Assembly (NCBI RefSeq): GCF_003385115.1
Contig: NZ_QUNI01000001.1
Span: forward strand, 248,001 to 312,000
Source: Flavobacterium aquicola
GTDB taxonomy: Bacteria > Bacteroidota > Bacteroidia > Flavobacteriales > Flavobacteriaceae
Direction: 5' to 3'
Length of the DNA stretch: 64,000 nt
Shown: in pieces, positions 14,599 to 22,699 of the stretch
How positions within the stretch are numbered: position 1 is the first letter of the stretch
Layout of the letters: each line of letters begins with the position of its first letter
Position numbers and translations under genes: made by a program
The notes under the pieces: model-generated
The model's database searches: none
Told to the model about the DNA's origin: nothing
The model's input: the letters and a program-made list of their open reading frames with translations, nothing else

Positions 14599-14787
14599 AT
14601 GTTCAGCCAAGGTCAATTAATATTTGCACTCTGTTTTTTCATCGCATTTGTCATCACAATGGTCTTTGCTTATCGAAAAGATGCCAACTTACATAAAGTT
14701 TTCTACAAAGGGAATTATAAAATCTTAATTGGTTTCTTGGTATTTATCGGACTCTTGTTCGTTATCAAGATTTACTTTAAGCATTAA
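14599..14787 (+). CDS. Small two-helix membrane protein
   Basis: The 62-residue product has two hydrophobic helices (about residues 6-24 and 43-60) joined by a basic, probably cytoplasmic loop (YRKDANLHKVFYKGNYK). There is no signal cleavage site and no recognised domain. A perfect -7 box lies 16 bases upstream, which supports expression. Proteins of this type are common and unnamed in flavobacteria. Confidence 0.65.
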   Translation: MFSQGQLIFALCFFIAFVITMVFAYRKDANLHKVFYKGNYKILIGFLVFIGLLFVIKIYFKH

Positions 14788-14788
14788 A

Positions 14789-14886
14789 AAAGACACTAAG
14801 TTTCTAAGACACTAAGATTCTAAGATCACTTTAATCTTAAAATCCCGATTACTTAGAAACTTAGCAGCTTAGAATTTTAGAAACTT
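14789..14886. repeat. AAACTTAG-type intergenic repeat cluster
   Basis: Units such as ACTAAGTTTCTAAGACACTA, followed by their reverse form (ACTTAGAAACTTAGCAGCTT), give a long imperfect palindrome that fills the spacer between two convergent genes. The related clusters are at 3846-3938 and 54876-54945. Confidence 0.6.
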
Positions 14887-14892
14887 TTACCC

Positions 14893-16929
14893 TTAATTTT
14901 CTAACGGCAGAAAACCATATTTTTTAGAATACTGCAGCATTTGTTCTGCAAATGTTTTTGGCTGTTCAATCTCTATTGAAATGATTTGTCCTTTAGCATT
15001 TAATTTTGGAATCAAAACTGGATTCACAAAACCGCTGTAAGGAGCATCTGGAAACTGTTTATTGCGCTCTAAAATTTCGGCATGAAGTTTTTGATCCACT
15101 TTTACACCGTATGTTTCTACCAATGCTTTTCCAGCTTCAAAATCACCTTCTGATTTAATTCGCTGTACTTCTTTCAATAATTGGCCAAACAACTCATGCA
15201 GTTTGTCATAATCGGTAATATTGAAGTAAGTTTTACCATCGCGGGTAATTTTTTCGATAACATTATCTTTTTGACCTTTTTCAAAAACCCAAGCACTCAC
15301 CCACTGACGGTTTCTCATGTGAGCTTCCTCAATATTTGCACCTAATTCCAAACGCACTAACTGTGTCATCAATCCATTGCGGATATAACCGTCATAACAC
15401 TCCATTCCCAATTCTTTCCAATTGTCTGTCAATCCAATTTCCTGAATTTTTGGGCTGTATAAATAATACAATCCCACTAAATCTGCTCTTCCCTCTTCTA
15501 ATGTTGAAGAATAATTTTTTAATGTTTCTTTTGGAGTTCCAACGCCTGGATTAATTTGTCCAGATGCATGACCTACTACTTCATGCAGAGAAGTATGCAA
15601 TTTACCTCCTAATTCGCCATATTTTTCTGCCAGTCTAATTTCCTCAGCATCATTAGCAAATTCTTTCAATCTGCCTTTTCCTCCAGCTTTAGAATAAGCG
15701 TCAATAATATTTCCAAGTGAAACCGATTTAGAACCATGCTCAGCACGAATCCAATCTGCATTTGGTAAATTCACTCCAATCGGAGTGCTTGGTGATGAAT
15801 CTCCAGATTCTCCGGCAACAATAACCGTTTTATATGAAACACCTACTACCTTTTTCTTTTTATGTTCTGGTGCCAATGGAGAATTATCCTCAAACCATTG
15901 AGCATTACTTGACACTACTTCCATTTTTTTGGACATGTCAAAATCCTTAATCTGAACAATGCCTTCATAAGAACCTCTGTACCCTAAAGGATCATTATAC
16001 ACTTCAATAAAACTGTTGATGTAATCAATATTTCCTTCTGTAGCGCTTAACCAAGCAATATTATAATCATCCCAAGTTTTAAGATCTCCGGTTTTATAAT
16101 ATTTAATCAAAAGACCAATAGCATCACCCTGCTTTTTGTTTTCGGCAACTTTTTGTGCTTTTTCCAGCCAATAAATAATTTTATCAATCGCTGCTCCATA
16201 CATACCGCCGCTTTTCCAAACTTTTTCTTCCAATTGTCCATTTGCATTGCGGACTAATTTAGAATTTAATCCAAAAGAATATGGCTTTTTAGGATCCGGA
16301 CTCTTTTTGTTGGCATAAAAAGCTTCAACATCTTTCTGAGTGATTCCTTTATCATAAAAATTAATTGCTGAACCCTCAAGCAATCCTTTTGAAGCATCAA
16401 GATTTACTTTTTTAGAATCAGCTTCATTGAATAAAATAGCAGTAATTTCAGGAGATAAATCCGTTTTTGTCGCTGTTAACAAAGTATTAAAATAATTTAT
16501 AGAAAAATCCGGCTTAATTTTATCATTGGAATAATGATGATGAATACCATTTGAAAACCAGACTCTTTTCAGATAAATTTCAAAATTCTTCCAATCAGCA
16601 GTACTTTTGTCTCCATTATAATTTTGATAGATATTTTCTAATGCTTTTCGTATTTTCAAATTGTATCTATAATGCTGATCCCACATTATATCTCGTCCTG
16701 AATTTCCTGCCTGCGTTAGATAATAAACGAGCTCCTGTTCTTTCAAACTAAGGTTTTCCCAACCGGGAATTTGGTAACGTAAAACTTTTATATCCGAGAA
16801 CTGTTCTACGAAAAAGTCGAAAGGCACATTTTCATCTGATTTTGCCACAGCTTTTTTATCATTTTGTGCGCTGCTGATAACTGAAACCGTAAAAGCCATG
16901 AAAAGACCTATAGTTTTAACTAATTTCAT
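14893..16929 (-). CDS. Dipeptidyl peptidase III family metallopeptidase (M49), exported
   Basis: The zinc exopeptidase would remove N-terminal dipeptides. The diagnostic M49 motif HEVVGH (HExxGH) lies near residue 450, with EEGRAD (EExxAD, third zinc ligand) near residue 478. At 678 residues it has the expected size. The N-terminus MKLVKTIGLFMAFTVSVISS is a signal peptide, so unlike the cytosolic eukaryotic enzyme it probably acts in the periplasm, as in other Bacteroidota. It follows no operon partner on its strand. A full -7 box lies 38 bases upstream. It probably helps use peptides imported by TonB-dependent receptors. Confidence 0.92.
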   Translation of the reverse strand: MKLVKTIGLFMAFTVSVISSAQNDKKAVAKSDENVPFDFFVEQFSDIKVLRYQIPGWENLSLKEQELVYYLTQAGNSGRDIMWDQHYRYNLKIRKALENIYQNYNGDKSTADWKNFEIYLKRVWFSNGIHHHYSNDKIKPDFSINYFNTLLTATKTDLSPEITAILFNEADSKKVNLDASKGLLEGSAINFYDKGITQKDVEAFYANKKSPDPKKPYSFGLNSKLVRNANGQLEEKVWKSGGMYGAAIDKIIYWLEKAQKVAENKKQGDAIGLLIKYYKTGDLKTWDDYNIAWLSATEGNIDYINSFIEVYNDPLGYRGSYEGIVQIKDFDMSKKMEVVSSNAQWFEDNSPLAPEHKKKKVVGVSYKTVIVAGESGDSSPSTPIGVNLPNADWIRAEHGSKSVSLGNIIDAYSKAGGKGRLKEFANDAEEIRLAEKYGELGGKLHTSLHEVVGHASGQINPGVGTPKETLKNYSSTLEEGRADLVGLYYLYSPKIQEIGLTDNWKELGMECYDGYIRNGLMTQLVRLELGANIEEAHMRNRQWVSAWVFEKGQKDNVIEKITRDGKTYFNITDYDKLHELFGQLLKEVQRIKSEGDFEAGKALVETYGVKVDQKLHAEILERNKQFPDAPYSGFVNPVLIPKLNAKGQIISIEIEQPKTFAEQMLQYSKKYGFLPLEN

Positions 16930-16967
16930 TTTTATTTTTTTTAGATGTTAAACAAATAAATACACAA

Positions 16968-16995
16968 CAAATATAAACATTCCTTAAACAAACAA
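16968..16995 (-). promoter_or_regulatory. Promoter of the dipeptidyl peptidase III gene
   Basis: The minus strand carries TTG at 16995-16993, a 17-base spacer and TATATTTG at 16975-16968, an exact -7 match. The box ends 38 bases before the ATG. The remainder of the 300-base spacer to 17229 shows only AT-rich sequence and a weak TAACTTTA box before the plus-strand gene. Confidence 0.6.
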
Positions 16996-17229
16996 TAAAA
17001 ACAAAGCCTCTAATAATTATTAATTTACACATTTATCAATTTTCAACAGCCTGAATATAAATTCACACACACTATTGCAAAACTATTTGGCGTTTTAAAT
17101 AATTGTAAAGGTATTTTTCTACATAATAAACTATAATACCTCTGAATTGCTTTAACATTTTATGAATTGATGTTGTAGTATAATTAATTTAATTTCTAAC
17201 TTTACAGCAGCAAAAACACTGAACCCATT

Positions 17230-18342
17230 ATGAGAATTATTAAGTATCTTTTTCTTTTATTTCTATTAAGTCTTGTAGCACTTACAATTTATATTGCAAC
17301 GCAAAAAGGCGATTTCACAGTAGAAAGCAGTAAAGTAATCAATTCTCCAAAGGCTACTGTTTTTAATTATGTTAATGATTATAAAAACTGGCCTAAATTC
17401 AGCTCTTGGATTTTATCTGATCCATCAGTCCAGCCATCATTTTCTCCATCAACGACAGGCAACGGAAGTTCTCTTACTTGGGAAGGAAATAATGAGATAG
17501 GTACTATTCAGACTTTGTACGCTAAAGCGAATGACAGCATTGTTCAGAAAATGGAATTTAATGAAACTTCTTCGGATGTATATTGGAGTTTCAAAGATAC
17601 TGTGGGCGGAACAAAAGTGACTTGGAAATCTGTTGGGAAAATGGATTTTATGCTGAAAGTTAGTTCATTTTTTAACGTAGGCACAAAAAACACATTATCA
17701 AAAATCTATGATAAATCTTTGGTGAACCTTGATAAAACATTGGATTTTGAAAACTCTACTTATGCTGTAAAAATAAATGGAATTGTCAAAAAACTGGAAA
17801 CTTTCTACTTAAGACAATCATTTACAAGTAAAATATCTGATATAAGCAAAAATGCTAATGCTGTGTTTCCAAAAATTATTGCTTTTTGCCAGCAAAACAA
17901 CATCAGCATGAATGGGAAACCTTTTATAATCTATCAAACTTATGATACAATAAAAGATCTGACCAGAGTTTCTTTTTGCATCCCAATAAAAGAACAAATT
18001 TTTACTAGTGAGGGCAGCGATATTCTAGCAGGAAAACTCACAGCTTTTGAAGCATTAAAAACAAGCTTGACTGGAAATTATACATATAAAAACAAAGCAC
18101 TAGCTGAAACTGCTGCATATGGAACAGCCAAGAATATTAAAACTGGTTCCACTTTTTCTCATTTGGAAATTTTTACAAAAGGGAAAAATGAAAGCTTAAG
18201 CCCTTCAAAATGGCTCACCGAAATGTATTTCCCAATAACACCAAAAGCTGTAACAATACCTAAGGTTTATAAGAAAGTGGTAAAAGACAGTCTGGCTCCT
18301 CAGCATAATCCTAAAAAACAGGAAAACGAATTTGATTTTTAA
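17230..18342 (+). CDS. SRPBCC domain plus GyrI-like domain membrane-anchored protein
   Basis: The 370-residue protein has an N-terminal membrane helix (residues 5-23). An SRPBCC/polyketide-cyclase-like domain follows (about 30-170; KVINSPKATVFNYVNDYKNW, then VGGTKVTWKSVGKMDFMLKV). The C-terminal half (about 185-345) resembles the GyrI/SOUL-like small-molecule binding fold (FPKIIAFCQQNNISMNGKPF, then VSFCIPIKEQ and YTYKNKALAETAAYGTAK). Both folds bind hydrophobic ligands. The combination recurs in flavobacteria without known function. The soluble part is probably periplasmic. It lies just upstream of an ECF sigma factor gene (58 bases), which may read through from the same transcript. Confidence 0.75.
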   Translation: MRIIKYLFLLFLLSLVALTIYIATQKGDFTVESSKVINSPKATVFNYVNDYKNWPKFSSWILSDPSVQPSFSPSTTGNGSSLTWEGNNEIGTIQTLYAKANDSIVQKMEFNETSSDVYWSFKDTVGGTKVTWKSVGKMDFMLKVSSFFNVGTKNTLSKIYDKSLVNLDKTLDFENSTYAVKINGIVKKLETFYLRQSFTSKISDISKNANAVFPKIIAFCQQNNISMNGKPFIIYQTYDTIKDLTRVSFCIPIKEQIFTSEGSDILAGKLTAFEALKTSLTGNYTYKNKALAETAAYGTAKNIKTGSTFSHLEIFTKGKNESLSPSKWLTEMYFPITPKAVTIPKVYKKVVKDSLAPQHNPKKQENEFDF

Positions 18343-18400
18343 ATTAAATTCCAATTAAACCTTTTCTGTTTATTCGCATCAAAGTTTAAAACAAAACAAA

Positions 18401-18943
18401 TTGCAGGACGAAAAGGAATTTATTTTTAGTCTATTGAATCCGCAAACGCAAAATCAAGCGTTTCAAAGACTCATGCAGGAATATCAAAAACCATTATATA
18501 ATCATGTCCGAAATATTGTTTTAAGCCATGATGATGCTGATGACGTTCTGCAGAACACTTTTGTAAAAGTATTTCAAAATTTAAAAAGCTTTAAAGGCGA
18601 AAGCAAATTATTTACCTGGATGTATCGCATTGCAACAAATGAAGCATTGACTTTTTTAAATCAAAAAGCAAAAAAAAGCGGTATATCATCTGTTGAGTTG
18701 CAAAACAAAGCAATTGATAACCTAAAAGCTGATCTTTATTTTGATGGAAATGAAATCCAGATCAAATTACAGAAAGCAATTGCCACATTACCAGAAAAAC
18801 AACAATTGGTTTTTAAGATGAAATATTTTGAAGATTTAAAATACGAAGAAATATCAGAGATAGTAGGAACATCAGTAGGAGCATTAAAAGCCTCATACCA
18901 TCATGCAGTAAAAAAAATAGAAGCTTTTGTAACAACCGATTAA
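18401..18943 (+). CDS. ECF RNA polymerase sigma factor
   Basis: The 180-residue sigma-70 family protein has region 2 (FQRLMQEYQKPLYNHVRNIV, then DDADDVLQNTFVKVFQNL with LFTWMYRIATNEAL) and region 4 (LPEKQQLVFKMKYFEDLKYE, then EISEIVGTSVGALKASYHHA). The only available start is TTG at 18401-18403: the upstream in-frame stop is at 18356-18358 and no ATG or GTG lies between. It is followed by a one-helix membrane protein and a Spy-like periplasmic protein, a standard flavobacterial trio that probably senses envelope state. The membrane protein is the likely anti-sigma factor. Confidence 0.9.
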   Translation: MQDEKEFIFSLLNPQTQNQAFQRLMQEYQKPLYNHVRNIVLSHDDADDVLQNTFVKVFQNLKSFKGESKLFTWMYRIATNEALTFLNQKAKKSGISSVELQNKAIDNLKADLYFDGNEIQIKLQKAIATLPEKQQLVFKMKYFEDLKYEEISEIVGTSVGALKASYHHAVKKIEAFVTTD

Positions 18944-19051
18944 ACCTTTGTTAAAAAAATAAGTCCAATAAACATTATGAAATACTATAACAACTATTTG
19001 ATAACATTAAAACATTTATCAATTAACTTATTTCATTAAAAATATTACCTC

Positions 19052-19480
19052 ATGACACCATTTAAATTAGATAGCGAACCGAAAATAGAATCAGGATTTA
19101 AAACTCCTGACAACTACTTTGAGAACTTCCAAACAGCATTAATCGAAAGATTAGATAACGAACCAAGTAATAAGGAAACAAAAGTTATATCTATTTTTAG
19201 AAAAAGGAAAACAGTTCTTTTTGCTGTTGCCGCAGTTTTAGCACTCGCCTTAATGATTCCGGCAGTGTACCAATCATACTCAAAAAGTAAAGATCTGGAC
19301 GCAGCAACTATTGAAAGTTATTTAACGGAAGAAGGTCATCTGAATCAGGACGAAATAATAAGCGAAATTGAACCTGAAAGCAATATCATTATATTGGATA
19401 CAAAAGAAATAGAAACTCAAACATTAGAAGACATGTTAGCTTCCAATCCCAATATAGAAAATCTTGTAATTGAAAATTAA
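19052..19480 (+). CDS. Single-pass membrane protein, probable anti-sigma partner
   Basis: The 142-residue protein has a cytoplasmic N-terminal part that starts MTPFKLDSEPKIESGFKTPD, with TPDNYFENF as a recurrent flavobacterial motif. One membrane helix spans about residues 54-72 (VLFAVAAVLALALMIPAVY), and an acidic external tail ends NIENLVIEN. It lacks a zinc anti-sigma HxxxCxxC motif. Its role as the regulator of the upstream sigma factor is inferred from position: 108 bases after the sigma gene and 44 before the Spy-like gene on the same strand. Confidence 0.65.
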   Translation: MTPFKLDSEPKIESGFKTPDNYFENFQTALIERLDNEPSNKETKVISIFRKRKTVLFAVAAVLALALMIPAVYQSYSKSKDLDAATIESYLTEEGHLNQDEIISEIEPESNIIILDTKEIETQTLEDMLASNPNIENLVIEN

Positions 19481-19524
19481 ATTTTAAATTCTCTAAAAAT
19501 AAACATATCCAAAAAAATAAAGAC

Positions 19525-19983
19525 ATGGACTTAAAAAAAATACTCCCGATACTTTTTATGTTTTTAACCTTTAATTTTTATGCTCAAAGCGATAATTTTA
19601 AAGATAAAAAAGAACAGATCAGAGCTATGAAAGTTGCTTTTTTCACCACTGAACTTGATCTTACTCCAAGCGAAGCAGAAAAATTCTGGCCCATTTATAA
19701 TACTTTTGATGACAGACAATTTGAACTTAGACATCAAAAAATGAAGGGTTATTTTAAAAGAATGCAAGGTGACAATCTTGATAAATTATCAGAGAAAGAA
19801 GCTAGTGCACTTTTAGATCAGATTCAGGATAATGAAGAAGATTTATACAACTTGCGAAAAAAATTCATGATCAATATCAAAGATGTACTGCCTGCCACTA
19901 AAATATTAAAATTGAAAAAGGCAGAAGAAGATTTCAACAGAAAGCTTCTGCAGCAATATAAAGACAAAGGTTCTAATAGATAA
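19525..19983 (+). CDS. Spy/CpxP-like periplasmic protein (sensor of ECF sigma system)
   Basis: The 152-residue protein has a signal peptide (MDLKKILPILFMFLTFNFYA) followed by a highly charged all-helical part. The Spy/CpxP-like elements are LDLTPSEAEKFWPIYNTFDD near residue 49 and LDQIQDNEEDLYNLRKKFM near 93, as in LTxxQ-type periplasmic helical proteins. Homologues next to ECF sigma genes in flavobacteria are often named sensor of ECF-type sigma factor. It probably acts in the periplasm on unfolded proteins or as the stress input. A terminator closes the operon 21 bases downstream. Confidence 0.8.
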   Translation: MDLKKILPILFMFLTFNFYAQSDNFKDKKEQIRAMKVAFFTTELDLTPSEAEKFWPIYNTFDDRQFELRHQKMKGYFKRMQGDNLDKLSEKEASALLDQIQDNEEDLYNLRKKFMINIKDVLPATKILKLKKAEEDFNRKLLQQYKDKGSNR

Positions 19984-20004
19984 TTGGTAATTAATTCAAA
20001 AATT

Positions 20005-20040
20005 CCCGTTTTATAATAGATTTATAAAATGGGATTTTTT
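20005..20040 (+). terminator. Terminator of the sigma operon
   Basis: CCCGTTTTATAA (20005-20016) pairs with TTATAAAATGGG (20022-20033), 12 bp with one G-U, followed by ATTTTTT. It abuts the stop codon of the convergent gene at 20039. Confidence 0.75.
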
Positions 20041-21103
20041 ATTTGAAACAGATACGGATCATTTTATTTCGACCCGCTGCTATTGCCGTATTTTCATTGA
20101 CAAACCTAATTGTATATAAACTGGAATCCTGACTAAACTGAATCCAATTAGCTCCGCCGTCTGATGAATAATACAATCCAGATGCTCCAACGGCTGCTAT
20201 TCCTTTTCCTTTACTTTTGGGAACATACTGCACACAGGAAGCAAAACCAAAACCTTTATGATCGGCAATAAGTTTCCATGTTTTTCCTCCGTCAATTGTG
20301 ACAGCTTTATTATCAAAATTCTGATTTTGGATTTCATAATTTCCTCCAGCTGCAAAACCATTTTTATTATCATAAAAATCAGCGGTAAATATTCCGGTCA
20401 TATTTTTGCCCTGATCAATCGGTGTTTCGTTACTGGTCCAGGAATCTCCTTTATCTGACGAATAAAAAACTCTTGATTTTTTCCCTCCAGAAACAATCCA
20501 AGTGTCATTTCCTTTAATAACAACATTAGTATTACTTGCTGCAAAATGAGCTTCGCCATCAAAAATTTGAGGCAGTTTATTTTCTGATAATTTATTCCAA
20601 GTAAAACCGCCGTCAATTGTTTTTAGAATACAAAGACGATCAGTCAAAGGATCACCAATAGCGATTCCTTCTTTATTATTCCAAAACTGCATACTGTCGT
20701 AAAAAACTTTTTCATTTCTTTCCTGATAGACTAATTTGATACTTTTTCCGTCTTTCTTAATTTGGTACAATAATCCAGGATTTGCTACACTTAGTAAATA
20801 TATAAATTTGTCTGTTTTTGCAATACTCCGAAACTCTATTTTTAGAGTATCCTTTACAATCTTATTTTCAAATTTTTCATTCAATTTTAAATCATAATAT
20901 CCATAGCGATTTTTATCAGCTGCATACCAAACTTTATTCCCATCCATCACAATTGCTCTGATACTTATCTTATCCTGAAAAAGAGTATCTATTTGAACCG
21001 TACTAAAATGAATTTCTGCCCTTTTATTTTTATTTAAATCTTGAGCCAAAACAAAATTCAATCCACTAAAAAACAATAAACTAAAAAATATTTTATTCAT
21101 CAT
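20039..21103 (-). CDS. Secreted BNR/Asp-box repeat beta-propeller protein
   Basis: The 354-residue protein has a signal peptide (MNKIFFSLLFFSGLNFVLAQ) and at least four Asp-box motifs: TIDGGFTWNKL near residue 160, SSDKGDSWTSN near 215, TIDGGKTWKLI near 270 and SSDGGANWIQF near 315. These match the SxDxGxxW signature of sialidase-like and Ycf48-like propellers. Ycf48 homologues outside phototrophs are usually annotated as oxidoreductases or stability factors without proof. No enzymatic residues can be recognised. Two Met codons open the frame, either of which would start the protein. It stands alone. Confidence 0.8.
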   Translation of the reverse strand: MMNKIFFSLLFFSGLNFVLAQDLNKNKRAEIHFSTVQIDTLFQDKISIRAIVMDGNKVWYAADKNRYGYYDLKLNEKFENKIVKDTLKIEFRSIAKTDKFIYLLSVANPGLLYQIKKDGKSIKLVYQERNEKVFYDSMQFWNNKEGIAIGDPLTDRLCILKTIDGGFTWNKLSENKLPQIFDGEAHFAASNTNVVIKGNDTWIVSGGKKSRVFYSSDKGDSWTSNETPIDQGKNMTGIFTADFYDNKNGFAAGGNYEIQNQNFDNKAVTIDGGKTWKLIADHKGFGFASCVQYVPKSKGKGIAAVGASGLYYSSDGGANWIQFSQDSSLYTIRFVNENTAIAAGRNKMIRICFK

Positions 21104-21218
21104 AACTTACTAATTTTAATTACATGTATAATTTTATTCAAGATCCACTATCAATAATTCTTATTTCTGGCACAGTTGTTGTATAGATAGTAATACAACC
21201 AATTAAATTTAAAAAGCC

Positions 21219-22568
21219 ATGAAAACCAAAATACATTTAGCTGCAATTATCGCCGCTTTTTTTGCCTTTCAAATGAACGCACAAAATAGAACAACAATAA
21301 ACGCAATGAACTCCGATATTAGTGATAATCTTGATTTAACAGCCGTTTCTTCTATTTTTGGTGAGTCACAGAATTTAAATGACTTTGAAAAGCGTTTAAA
21401 TGATCCTAAACTTCAAATTTCAAATTTAGATTTAAATAATGACAATCAGGTAGACTATTTAAGAGTAATCGAATCTGTAGAAAATTATACACATATCATC
21501 ATAATACAATCAATTCTTGGCCGTGATTTATACCAAGATGTCGCTACAATAGAAGTGGAAAAAGATAGAAATAATAAAATTTCTATTCAAATTGTTGGAA
21601 ACACATTTATTTACGGGGAAAATTATATTTACGAACCACAATATTGCTTGACACCGCAAATATATGCAAGCTTCTGGACTAGTTATTACAGACCGTATTA
21701 TTCAACTTGGACATGGAATCTTTATCCGACTTTTTATGTTGCCTGGAATCCATATTCAGTTTTTAGATATAGACAAAATGTTTATAGTTGTGTAAATTAT
21801 CGCAATACATACACCTATGTGAATTACAGAAGATGCTACAGAGCTCCTGCAATTTATACTTCATACAGCTGTAATACTTATGAAAGAAGACATCCGGAGT
21901 ATAATTTTTCGAGAAGAAACAGTAACTATTCAAACCATTATGAGTTAAATCAAAGAAGAAGCGGTAACAGCAATAGAAATGAAATAGCTTATTCAAGAAA
22001 TAATTCAAACAACAATAGAGGAAATACTAGTTACAACAACTCACAAAGAGAATATTCTCAAAATAGAACAGGTTCATCAAGAACAGCAAATCGATCTATG
22101 ATAGAATATCAAAGAGATAACTCTCAAAACCAAGCTAGACCTTCTAGAACTGAATCCCAACGAGATTACGCACAAAATAGAAATAATAATTCAAGAGAAA
22201 TTCAAAAAGATTATTCTCAAAATACAGCTAGTGTTTCAAGAGATAACAATGTCCAAAGAGCACAGACCCAAAGAGAGTATTCACAAAATACAGCAAGTGC
22301 AACAAGAGAAAACAATGTTCAAAGAGCGCAGTCCCAAAGAGATTATTCACAAAATAGAAATACAGCTGCATCTAGAGAAAATAGTACTCAGAAAGATTAT
22401 TCTCAAAACACTCCGAGCTACTCTAGAGAAAATAACACTCAAAGAGCACAGCCTCAAAGGGATTATTCTCAAAACAGAAACAGCAGTCCTAGAGAAAACA
22501 GCACTCAAAGATCAGAATCACAAAGAAATAATGAATATGCCTCCAGAGTTAATAATCGAAGAACATAA
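21219..22568 (+). CDS. Secreted protein with long Asn/Ser/Gln/Arg-rich repeat tail
   Basis: The 449-residue protein has a signal peptide (to about residue 21), a compact acidic domain (about 25-140: SQNLNDFEKRLNDPKLQISN) and a Tyr/Trp-rich strand region (about 145-215: FWTSYYRPYYSTWTWNLYPT). From about residue 230 to the end the chain is low complexity, with at least seven spaced copies of QRDYSQN-like units (QREYSQN, QRDYAQN, QKDYSQN, QRDYSQN) separated by SRENN-type linkers. The tail is basic and disordered. The first 220 residues probably fold as a secreted domain of unknown function. A second long open frame inside the repeat region is a by-product of the repeat and is not called. Confidence 0.75.
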   Translation: MKTKIHLAAIIAAFFAFQMNAQNRTTINAMNSDISDNLDLTAVSSIFGESQNLNDFEKRLNDPKLQISNLDLNNDNQVDYLRVIESVENYTHIIIIQSILGRDLYQDVATIEVEKDRNNKISIQIVGNTFIYGENYIYEPQYCLTPQIYASFWTSYYRPYYSTWTWNLYPTFYVAWNPYSVFRYRQNVYSCVNYRNTYTYVNYRRCYRAPAIYTSYSCNTYERRHPEYNFSRRNSNYSNHYELNQRRSGNSNRNEIAYSRNNSNNNRGNTSYNNSQREYSQNRTGSSRTANRSMIEYQRDNSQNQARPSRTESQRDYAQNRNNNSREIQKDYSQNTASVSRDNNVQRAQTQREYSQNTASATRENNVQRAQSQRDYSQNRNTAASRENSTQKDYSQNTPSYSRENNTQRAQPQRDYSQNRNSSPRENSTQRSESQRNNEYASRVNNRRT

Positions 22569-22590
22569 ATAAATAAATATAACAATTCAC

Positions 22591-22626
22591 AAAAGAGGCT
22601 TAATAGTAACATATTAGGCCTCTTTT
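22591..22626 (+). terminator. Terminator after the repeat-tail gene
   Basis: A 15-bp stem (22591-22605 with 22612-22626, one G-U) with a GTAACA loop is followed by an AT-rich tract. Confidence 0.75.
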
Positions 22627-22641
22627 ATTATTTTAATAGAT

Positions 22642-22676
22642 TTGACCACATTTATTATTGAAAAATAGTAAATTTG
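22642..22676 (+). promoter_or_regulatory. Promoter of kup
   Basis: TTGACC starts at 22642 and TAAATTTG, an exact -7 match, lies at 22669-22676, ending 23 bases before the ATG. The 24-base spacer is on the long side, as for ilvE. Confidence 0.55.
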
Positions 22677-22699
22677 CCAAGTTTTTATAAAAATAATAG

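Noticed and set aside
22231..22572. 113-codon second frame inside the repeat tail of the 449-residue protein
   Set aside because: The DNA repeats keep more than one frame open. The product is only a frame-shifted echo of the repeats and lacks an independent start signal.
22569..22699. c-di-AMP or other riboswitch before kup
   Set aside because: Only about 100 bases remain after the terminator of the previous gene and a promoter box ends 23 bases before the ATG, leaving no room.
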